A stretch of DNA of 64,000 nt from Echinometra lucunter (Eukaryota; Echinodermata; Echinoidea; Camarodonta; Echinometridae), in NCBI GenBank assembly GCA_029962745.1, contig CM057152.1, positions 19,710,774-19,774,773 on the forward strand. Direction: 5' to 3'. Positions 11,401 to 23,400 of this stretch are shown here, in pieces. The position numbers and the translations under genes were made by a program. The notes under the pieces were generated by a model, which did no database searches, was not told the origin of the DNA, and saw only the letters and a program-made list of their open reading frames with translations. Numbering within the stretch: the stretch's first letter is position 1; every line of letters starts with the position of its first letter.

Positions 11401-14400
11401 ATTTTATGATGTCAAATCAACCATGAATGTTTTGCATCATTAGACCCACAGCTATTCAGCTATTCATTTATAAAGATTTGATATCCCCAGATGACATTTA
11501 AATATCCATATGGAAGTTCACCCTACAATCAATCTTCTAAATAATCTCATAACTCAGAAATTTGTTTCCATTATTTACTCTGTCCTAACTTTAGATTCAT
11601 GAGGTAATGTGAATTATCATTATTTTTTTAACTTCAGCGGCAACTTATATTTTAGCTGAGAATGTGGTACATTTTTGGAATAATCACTACCCACTTTTTC
11701 TTGAAAAATGTAGGTCTTCCTTTCCCTGTATGTGAACTACTAGTATCTGGTGTTTGAGATTTCCTGTAAAAAGACAAAAAGGTCATTAAGATTGAAATTA
11801 CATCATCTGTTCAAATGCGTAGTAAACAAAGCAGAAATAAGTAGTACAATACAACCTACCAGAACAATATTATTTCTGTTTTTCTAATAATCTTATCTTC
11901 AGTAAGAAGTAATCATTTTGACATAAATGAAAAAAAAAAAATTGAAATAATCATTTTGATGTACCTTAAAGAAATATTGTATTGATTCCTGCATACCTGA
12001 AATGAATATTCGAACTCCTTCAGAATACAGGCAGAGAAGTGCACACCATGAAACTTTTCCTTTTTATTGTTTTATTTTCTTTCAATCTTAGCTTAGCGGA
12101 AGAAAAAGGAAAAATTTAAACTGTATTCTTCCTGTAGCATCAAGCCCTTAAAGTATTTTGTTTCCTTAAAAAAAAAAAAAATCATGTTTCTTACCCTGAA
12201 GCATCTAAGGTCATTTTGCTGAACAGGTATTCGTTGGCTTCTTTGGGAGTAGGGAGTAATGACTTGAGAACTGGTGATCTGGTCCTACATTAAAGAGAAG
12301 AATACTTAGTCAAATCATTGCTGCAAATGTTAAATGTAACACAATTCATTGTCATGTATTGTATATTCTTTTCTGAAATGGACATATACCTAATTGTCAA
12401 TGATGACAAAAACCGTAAATAAAAGCAGTCCACCTTTGAAACTGAGGTAAAATTATGCGGAAATGTCTGCGGAGTACAGATCACAAAGTACAGGGTTTGA
12501 ATCCCAGCCATAATCTAACATCCTTTGGCAAGGCATTAGTCCACATTTGCCACCCTCCACCCAGGTGTAAATGAATATCTGACATTCATGAAGAGCACCG
12601 GTACTTTGGTACCTCAGCTTTGACCAGGATAATATTGTTAACCCATTCGTGACAGAGGTCCACATTTTGTGGTTTGGCCTAATATCTTTTGATGCAAAGC
12701 CCTAAAAATCATACCAAATACATGAGCAGAAAGAGCAAAAAATTCTACACATACTGGGCCCATTTTGGTTGCGTCAATATTCGCTGAAAATTTTTTAAAG
12801 GAAAATAAGCATTAAAATCCTTAAATTGGCAATGTGATAGAAAGTTGAAATTAACGTTTTCCCCTGCAAATTGGCAACTTTTCGACTTCTCATCATAATT
12901 TCTGTCAATTTATATTCATTTCAGATACATGACATGAGAAAATGTAGCAATAAAAGGAAAATGTTAGTGTTGCCAATTTGAAGAATAAAAGCTGATCAAA
13001 TTAGGCTTTAAATAATTCCTTCCACGAATGGGTTTAAAGCACTATAAGCATCACAGCATGACAGATACAAGCACTATACAAACAGCCATAGTCATTAAAT
13101 AGAATGACAATTCAAATAAATATTGATCACATTATTCTTCATCAATCAGTGCATATCAAGGAGGTTTCACCTTTCACTTGTCACCATATCATCCAAGACA
13201 ATACCGCTTAATTCTCCTGTTGACAAAAAATGTACCAACCGATTTCCTCATGCTAGAAGTTTTTTGTTTATATCAGTAATTGGTGCTACTAAAATTATGT
13301 TATCTATCACCTTTTCATACTTACTTGATAATGTTTGTGATTGAGGGCCTATCCCTGGAAAAGAGCACATGAGAAATTAAATTAATATTATTGTGAATAG
13401 AGAATGGGATCACCAATTACATAATGTGCCATAAGTTGGCAATGTGATGAAAAGTTCAAAATCACTGTTTTTCATGCAAATTGGCAACTGTTCACTTCTC
13501 AAGATATATTTTTTTTTTGTCACAATTCATTTCAGATAAATGACTTTTTAAAAAGAAAAATGTAGCCAACAAAGAAAAATACTGTCATTCCCAATTTGAA
13601 GAAGAAAAGCTGATCAATTAAAGGCTTCAAATAATTCCCGTCATAATTTTTTTAAAAGAATTAATGTAGCAATAAAAAATATACTGTCATTGCCAATTTG
13701 AAGAAGAAAAAGCTGATTAAATAAAGCTTCAAATAATTCCTGTCATGAATGGGTTAAACAGACAATTATAATGATGAGCTAAGAAATCACTTCATGTACC
13801 TATTCTGTCTTCTTCTTTCAGCTGGAGTGATGGCTGGTGTGAAAGTAAACATATCCCTCAGGGCTTCTTCATCAGTTTCAGCATCATCATCATCCGAAGA
13901 GTTCTTGACTCGCAGAGCAGGGTTGAACACATCAGATCTCAAAATTCTGAATTTAAAATAAGAACGATAAGAACAATATCTGTTTATGTACGGAAGCTTA
14001 ATCGGTGCAATGAAGTGTTCTCCCCGAGGCCACTGCGCTCATATCATTGCCCTGGCTTAAGTTTTGTTTAAAGTGATTACACAATGGTATTTTTTTTTTT
14101 TTTTTGATGTATGATCGAGAATAGAATTCTAAGAAGAATAACATTAAAAGTTTGATGATTTTCAATCGAAATCAATGCATTTTGGCTCATTTTCTCATAT
14201 AAAGTCAAGAGTTGACCAAAAATTTGAGTATGAGACCTGTATGACGTAAAAGTGGGTACCCAGGTTCGCGCATTGCAGTTGTGGTGCGCGCTAGACTGTA
14301 CAATTTGTATTATACCTTGCGCGCATTTTGCTAGAAGTGCGCGACAAGGTACCCACTTTGACGTCATTTTGACGTCAAAGTGGGTAGCTAAGGGGTCAAA

Positions 14401-17400
14401 AATATCCTGAAATCTTACCACATTTGGGGGTTTCCTTGGCAACACGACTTTTAAAGAAAATTTAGGCAGATGATTTTCTGCTAATAAAATCATGCTCTTT
14501 TAAATGAACGAACATTGTTTCAGCATTGGGTACCCCCTTTAAAGCAATTAATTAGTTACTACGTTTAACACTTTTCTGGTTCCAAGTCAAAGCTCAAAAC
14601 ACTTTACAGTGTATCATTATCCTCATTTGATTCTGAAAGTTTTTATGGTACAATACAAACTAAAATCCTTAAATTGGCAATGTGATGAAAAGTTCAGAAT
14701 CACTATTTTGCCATTCAAATTGGCAACTTTTTCACTTCTCAAGATACTTTTTGTGAATTTATATTTCAGATACATGATCTTTTATTTCAACAAAAAAGAA
14801 AAGAAAGGAAGCAATAAAAGAAAAAAGACTTGTGATGCCAATTTGAAAAAGAGAAGCTGATCACACAATGCTTCGAATAATTCCTGTCATGAATGGGTTA
14901 CTATACATGTATGGTACTTTGACTTGGAACAACTACATCAATTAATAATGAATTCATAAAAGCAATAAAACAAGCACAGAGTATTAGAGAGAGAACACAA
15001 AACTCACTCACCTTCCCAATTCTTTGTTGATAAGATCGTGATCCTTTCTTCTGAATACCAGCCATACCAGGTAGACACAAAACTTATACAATGTCTATTT
15101 GAGATACATAAAAGATAAACAGCAATCAATTGGTTCAGTAGAAATATGTAAATAATGTCGAAATATAATGTAAATAGTACTCCTGATCTCTAACAAGGAA
15201 TATTAATGTGTAAATCACATGAAATGTCAGTTGTTTTAACCCTTTCTAAAACACATATAAAACACATCATATCAAATACATTTCCTTATGTCTTCCTTCA
15301 ATTAAAAAAAAAAAAATTTAAACCCCAAAAATTAAATAAAACATGCTCAAAGACAGTCAAAGAAATTATTCTCAAAATTTGCCAGTGTGAATAATAAAAC
15401 AAAAATTTCATTTTCTCCAATGCACAAAATATTTCACAACTCAGATGAAGAAATCAAATCTCTGCAATGTTGATTCATCTATACAAGTCCATATCTTTTT
15501 AAATCTACCCAATACCTGGGCCCTCTTGCACATTACCTTCATAGGGGGGTTCTTGACAGTGCAGAGTGTAGCGAGATTATTTCATATTTATGCACTACCT
15601 AAAAAGGTGAGTGTAGCCCAGGCTTTGGTGTGTTAATGACGAATGGGGTGGGGCGGGGAAGGGGGGAGTGGATGGTTGGGGTTTAGGTGGGGATGGCGGT
15701 CAGTTAGGAGTTGTGGAATGGGGTGGGGTGGAGGGGGGGGGGGTTGGAGGGTTTGGATGAGTTATCATTGTCGGGAGCCCCTTACGTTCGCTGGGTGCAC
15801 TCTGGTGTCTGGGCTGCATTCTCCTTTAATTTTACCCCATGCCTTCCTCATGTTTTGTAGGCAAAAGGGTGCATGTTTTTGTATTTGTATTTGTATTTGT
15901 ATTTTTTTTTTATTGTTATTATTTCCCTTTTGTGAATCATTCTTTATGACTTTGTTGTTGATGAAGTTGTATGTTGAATTTTTTGTTGTATTTCTTTTTG
16001 TATATTTTTGTAATCTTTGGATGTGCTTTTTTTACAAGAGGCAAATAAATAATAAATGAAATGAAATAAAAAGGTGTGATTAAGTGCAGCTTGCTTTTTA
16101 TGCAAGAAGGCCCTGGTATGATGTGTTAACACTTACTTCATATATTTCTCTGTCTTTGTATGTAGATGATTGTCTCTTCCTGTCAAAGGAAACAAGGAAA
16201 AGAAATGTATAAATGGCATTTGCTCGTATAAAACCTTGTCTTTTGTAATTAAATCATCAATGGAACAGGGTCAGAATAAAACCAATGGCCACTACAAAGA
16301 ACAGAGAACATGTTACAGAAAGCGACCATGTTATTCATTGGAATAGAAAAAATGATGTTCAACCAGAGAGAAATGTTAAGTGAATTATGATGATAAGGGT
16401 TGAACTGAAATTTGCTCCAGATCTGGGTGCTTTTTTTGGTGGGGGGATAAAAAATGCAGGATAGGGTTAGGGCAAGGGTTGGCTTCTGGTCAGCTTTCAG
16501 GCTGGGTCAAAGCTAAGAATTCAGTCAGTGCAAGAAACTGATCATGGAGCACTGTCACAAGAACATACTTCAAAGATGGTGTTTAGTAATAGGCACAAAT
16601 CTTCCCATTGAGCTAAAAATTGTTAATATTAGATGCTATCTTTAATTGAAAAGACAGTTGCTTAATCCATCCCTGACAGATATCATTTGAGAACTTTAAG
16701 ATCTTCTTTATTATTTTCAATATTTTTTATCATTTATTTGACAATTCATTAAAAAAAAAGCACAGGTACAGTAGAGCAATAGCAAGAGACAAGTACATAA
16801 TAAAAGTGAAAGAACATGCAAAAGTATATGGGAGTAACAAGTGGGTCAGGGTGCACAAAAGTACAACACTGTTGCCCAGAGGCACGTGCCCTCACATACA
16901 TGTGTATGCTACTCTTCTTTAAACTTGCAAGACCAGTATTTTTCTTTCATTCCTACATTTTTCTTTTAAAAAGTCATGTGTCTGAATGAATATAGGTTGT
17001 CAGACAAAATGGTGTGAAGTTAAAAAACTGCCAATTTGCATATAAAACCAGTGATGTTTAGCTTTCCAGTATGTTCCCAATTTAAGGAATTTAGTGCTTA
17101 CTTTCCTTAAAAAATCTTCAGCATCAAACGACACATACTGACGCTACCAAACTGGGCACAGAATGTACAGGGTTTTTTTTTTCTAAAATGAATATAAGCT
17201 TTCAGAAAATATGTTGAGAAGTTAAAAACCTGTCAATCTGCATATAAAGCTAGTGATGTTTAGCATCAAACAACAAATACTGACGCAACCAAACTGGGCA
17301 CAGAATGTGTAGAATTTTTTTTTTTTCTCTCTCTCTCTTTCTGCTTATGTGTTTGGTATGTTTTGAATGGCTCTTCATCAAAAGTTATTGGGCCAAACAA

Positions 17401-20400
17401 CATAATGTAGACCTGGGCCCCATTTCATAAAACTTGTTATCAGTAACAACTGCCACTTCTCTATGACAAATTTGCTCTCAGCCAATCAGATGCAAGGATT
17501 TCCGTAGCTTATAACAGTTATTGCAACTTGTTATTGATGACAAGTTTAATGAAATGGGCCCTGCTGTCACAAAATGGGTCAAAATGTGATCTATCACTTA
17601 CATTCCACTGCCCATGTGATGATGCTCATGTAAACCAAGCCCCAGAATGAGAATACAATAGCTCTGTGCTAGATGCCTCTGAGCTACATCCATACGCTCT
17701 GTGATTTCAGCCATGGCCGCTTGCTCCGCAAAACTCGGTTCCCTGTTTAATAAAGGACAATGACAAATGAAAAAAACTAGATGAATCTTCGACCACGCGT
17801 GGTCGAACTTTATGCCTCCGCCATTACCAGATCAGAAATAAATGGCACTTCATGTTGCTTTATTTTCATTTATACAATGACATCTTTGACCTTGACCTTT
17901 GACCTTGTGACCCCCAAATCTAATGAGAGAATTGCCCTTTCCATATGCATGCATGAGCCAAGTTTGTTGAACCGTCAAATGGTTACTGAGTTATCACAAG
18001 AACGAACCATTTCTATGTACATAATGACCTCTATGACCTTTGACCTTTGACCTTGAGACTCCAAAATCTAATCAGATCATTGTCCCTTCCATATGCATAC
18101 CTGTGCCAAGTTTGAGGTTGATCGGTCAAATGGTTGTTGAATTATGGTGAAAACCAACCATTTCTATGTACATAATGACCTCTATGACCTTTGACCTTTG
18201 AGCTTGTGACCCTAAAATCTAATAAGATCATCATCCCTTCCATGTGCATACATGAGGCAAGTTTGAAGCCAATCTGTCAAATGGTTCTTAAGTTATCGCG
18301 AGAACGAGCCATTTTTATGTGTATTATTACCTCTATGACCTTGACCTTTGACCTCGAGACTCCAAAATCTAATCAGATCATTGTCCCTCCCATATGCATA
18401 CCTGTGCCAAAGTTTGAAGTTGATCGGTCAAATGGTTGTTGAATTATGGTGAAAACCAACCATTTCTACGTACATAATGACCTCTATGACCTTTGACCTT
18501 TGACCTTGCGACCCTAAAATCTCATCAGATCATCATCCCTTCCATATGCATACATAAGCCAAGTTTGAAGTTGATCCGTCAAACGGTTCTTAAGTTATCG
18601 CGAGAACGAAAATGGGACGGACGGACGGACGGACGGACGGATGACCCGAAAACATAATGCCTCCGGCAACCACCTACGGTGGGCGGAGGCATAAAAACAC
18701 CCAAAACAAAAACAAATTTTTTGTTAGCTCGCTCGCTACTCTCGCTGGTAAAAGCTAGATACAAGATGATTTCGGGCAGCAAGTAGCTTATTATAAATTC
18801 CAAAATATCATTATATTTGGGCAGCAAGGTGGTTGACAGTTTTTTTTTTAACGAATCCATATAATTTTGCTGGGATCCGTCGCTGACTTTCCTCGCTGTG
18901 GTAGAAACAGAATGGATACGGACTGTAAACAAGGTAGCTAAAACAGTGTCATATTCGGCACACAGGTGATCGGATGTATTACTAGTATTTAGATATCATA
19001 CAGGCATGACAGGTTCACAGTATATTCTGATGATGATAATAACAATAATATTCCGTTCTTGTATAGCGCACATCACATTATTATCACATTATCATATATT
19101 ATGATAACGAAATAACACTTCTATCATATGAAAAGGGTATATTTTTCCTCGCTCGCTGCGCTCGCTCGTTTGATATTAATGATTTTGAAAAGCAAACAAA
19201 TTCGGTAAGTGAGCTGAGACCAAATATATAATGTAGATGTTTCATGGGCTCAAAGCGTAATTTGCCGAAGGGGTTACTACTTCTACCATCAAAGACATTG
19301 TGTGCTTCCTCGCTAGCTTCGCTCGCAATATTACAAATGGAGTGGTTTTGGGGGCAGCAACAATGGACCAGCGATGTGACAAAATAGAGTTCATATTTGG
19401 CAGTGAGGTAACCATATATATATATATTGTTAGGTTCCATATATGCCTATAGTGTATTCTGATAACTTAACCCTTCTGTAATAACAAGAAATTTGTTATT
19501 TTTTGCTCGCTCGCAATGAAAAAAGCAGAATGTTCACAATCTAGCAAGATGGGTAATTTCCCAAAATTTAAAATGCTTCACATTGAAATAGGCCTATGTG
19601 TTATATATAATGTGTGTGGGTGTGTGTGCGCGCAAATAGGAATATATATACGTATATATAAGTGGCAGTGGGTTCATCTCCACCGTTGGTCGTCTTGCCC
19701 CCCCAATCTGAAAAATGGATTGACGCCTCTGCTACACATACTATTGTACAATTCTTTTCTCTGTTTTCCTCAACTGCCTTTGTCGAGTAGTCAATAATAC
19801 AGATTGAAATCAATAACTTTCATTCATAAATTGCCATTTTAAAAGACACAAAGCGCACTTAACAGAAAAACAATGAAAGAGAAAGCAGTATCATATGAAA
19901 AAGTTACGAAGCAAGAAGTATGCATACCAAACAATAGAAAGAAAAATTAGAAAGGATGTACTGACACTCTTCTTAATCAACGCATCAAAAGCCCCGTTTT
20001 ATCATTGGGCAACTTTGCACTTACGTAGTCATCTGCTTGGGCTTGTTCTCCAAAACAAGTCTGTCAAAGTAGCTTGAAAAGTAGTTCAGTAATCCAAGGA
20101 GAAACTCATCAAATTGGTCGAGTCTGAAATGAAGGATCAAGATATATTTGTTTATAGGGTAACATAAGCAACGATACTAAGCCTTCATGATATCATATCT
20201 AAATTAAATCAATAAAACAAAATTTACAAGAGCTTCCAAGAACGATAACTTCTTTTCTCATTAGAGGTGAAATATCAATGATTTTAAAAGTAACCCCCCC
20301 CCCCCCTCCATAAACCTTTAAATCAATTTAATCTATTATCATTATTCCAAAGCTGGGGAATGCATTTTTTATACTTTCAATGAAATGCATCCATTTTACA

Positions 20401-23400
20401 GGCCAAATCTGCTGTTCCTTTGAAATTATTCAAACATACATGTAATCAGGATGATTTAATCATACAAGATTGATGATGTTTGTATATGGTTTACAAATGA
20501 AAGTTTTGAAAGAAAAACAGTAGATGTGAAAAAATATTTAAAGAAATAATAACTTGCACAGTTAACACACATTTTAATATAATTTCCTCATTGTTTAAAT
20601 CACTCAAAGAACTGCAAATTCTCTTTAATACAGAACTTTTGCATAACTTACTCATACAGGCACATCTCGAACGACTCGGTGGGAAAGTTCACTTCATTGA
20701 GCATGAACAAGGCAACCGCTGTGGAAAGATATAGTTCCAAAAATCGACGTTAAGTTGAGATTCAAGCTATTCTCACAACTTGAAACAGCTTCAAATTATT
20801 TAAATAGAAGAGTAAATCTACAACAGAGACACATTATCATATCATGGGATACAAGCATGAATATCATACATGAAAATATACTAAGTGAAGGGTAAGATGA
20901 TTATGCTTTAAGGACACATCAAAAAGATTGATAGCTGCATCACATGAGGGACAAAAAATGGGAAAATAAGGTAGTCTTCATTCAACAAAAAAAGATAGAT
21001 GGTTTCCATTCTATGGCCTGAAAAAAGTTAAATCTTTTATAGAGAAGGTCAACTAGCCACTAGTACTAAGTTTAATATTTTCTTTACAAAGGCTAAATAC
21101 ATTACTTTTTTTCTTCAAGAGTGTATCAAACTTCTTTTTTTTTTAATTAACCCTTTTGCACAAACTAGATCATTGTTGTTGACGTTTTAATAAGAATTGT
21201 TAATCTTTGCAAAATTGTTCTATTCCACTAACCATGTCTCTCCTCTCAGAAAAGCATATAGTTTTTCCATAAATGTATTTACAGCTTGAACAATTAGTAA
21301 TATATTCTTATTTGGTATTAAAAGCATCATTTGATTCTCTTTGTCTTACATTTCACTCTCTGCAGTGTGACTGTTGTTTCTTTTTCCTGTTTGTGAGACC
21401 TTGCTGACCTAGCACCAACACCTGGATTGCCCTTTGTCCCTCCTTGACCTTTCCCATCAAATCGATTGGGCGTGGCTCTGAATAAGAAAAAAAGAGATAA
21501 TAACAACTGATAATTTAAATTAGTTACTTAACTGATCTATATTCTTTTATTTTTTTGTTCTTTACTTTTATGTAATAATTGTAGGGTGGTTAATCATATT
21601 TCCTGACATAAATTGGTGATTATGCGATAAACTCATAAGAAAAAAAAGAATTGACATAAAACTCCATTTCAAAAGAGAATAAATATGAAAGAGATTCTAG
21701 ATTTTAGAAAACAAGGATAGTAGCTAAATAAGGCAAGATTGAATGCCTGACGTAAGTTGAAAATAGACCATACATGCCAAATTTGGTTATTTCAACAAAA
21801 CATATATAAACTGTGAAATTACTTTACTCATCTACTCATGTGAGCTTTCTTTGTTCTCATTTCAATACCAAACATATACCCTGGATATATTGCTGAATAC
21901 TGAAACTGCACAAAAGGTTTCCTTTACTGTGTCAACTTATTGTGTACTGACTGATTTACTTATTAATAATATCTGAAAATCATTAATTCATGATGATTCC
22001 GATTATAATTTCATCAAACACGTTTCATAGTTTGAGATAAAAGTCAAACATAAAAAGCAAAAACTTCAATGGTAGAAAGGAATCAACCTAACATATCTTG
22101 ATCTCATATACTTCTAAAAATATGTAACTTTACATTTTCCTGTACATTATGAAAAGAAGAAAGAAATACCTGTCTTTCTTGTTACCAGTCTCCCCAAATG
22201 CATGATTTTTCTTCCTCTGATTCTTCTTATCCTTCTGATCAAGTGGTTGTGTAGCACTGGGTGAGATAACATAAGAAATATCACACTGTGGTATATAAAG
22301 TGATCAGAAACTTCAAATCATGCTAACTACAAACTCAATTTATCATCACTGTTATTTATAAAATTTCACATTAAATAAACATTTGACCTCTGAACTACCT
22401 ATAAATAATATCAAGTAAATATGAAATACAGGTCACAGAGGTGAAAGAATAAATTGTCAGTGTCACAAAATGGGTTTGTGGGAGTGAATCCCTATACTTT
22501 TAAGACTATATAGCCTATATATATATTTTTTTTTTTTTAATAAATGGAGGGAAATAACCTTAGAGCAAAAGATAAAGGAAAGTTATAGACAATACCAGGC
22601 AACTTATTGAATTATTTGTTTGTGTGTGTGTGTGAATAATTAATAGATTAATTTCAATATCGTAAATATCCAAAGTACAATTCCTTGACAAAAAGTTAAT
22701 AAAACTTAATGGAAAACAAAAATCACATTTGTTCAAAATGAATATTCTAAATACAAAGTTTACCCAAAATAATATTCAACTGCATTTTAGTTTGCACAAC
22801 AAAAGATATATTTTGCGAGGGTGCATAAAGGCAAACACAGAAACCAAACAGTAAAAAATAATCATACCTGGGCATGATGGGCAAAGGCACAAGGTCAAGG
22901 AAGTACATTTCAATGAGGGAGGGGTTATGACATCAACATAAATAAATGGTAAGAAATATAGCTTGAGTGGAGTTCCCTCCTAGCTCCTTCCAAACCCTAC
23001 CAGAATAGACAATTTTCAAGAGACACTTAACGCACTGCCAGATACAAATTGACTAGATCTATATGTAGAGTACAATAGATCTAACACCTGGGGGGTGTAA
23101 CATAAAACATACAATCAATCTTACGATTGATATCAATCGTAAGTCTATGGCAAACCATGTACTAAAGAGATACAATGGATTGTAAGATTGATTGTATCTC
23201 TTTATGTTACACCCCCCTGAACACATTTTTTCCGTGGTCATACTCAAAGTCACTAGTCTTAAGACTAGACTTCAGCCCAAGTTGTCCCTGGCCTGGGGCC
23301 TGACACAGATTTTAGGATTGAAATTGGTTAAATCATTTAGCTAATATCACAACAGGATCTACATGATTATACACTGAACAAATTACAAACCCTTTTCAAG

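Noticed and set aside
14077..14493. 138-codon minus-strand frame as a possible transposase fragment
   Set aside because: No recognisable motif; it spans an inverted repeat and a poly-A/T tract.
17877..18510. CRISPR-like array because of regular direct repeats
   Set aside because: Units of 151 bp with no unique spacers, in animal DNA; it is a satellite within a mobile element.
22861..22940. Possible extra PPP1R36 exon with a good-looking donor (ATGCCCAG|GTATGA)
   Set aside because: No acceptor AG follows the in-frame upstream TGA, and the flanking exons already join in phase without it.
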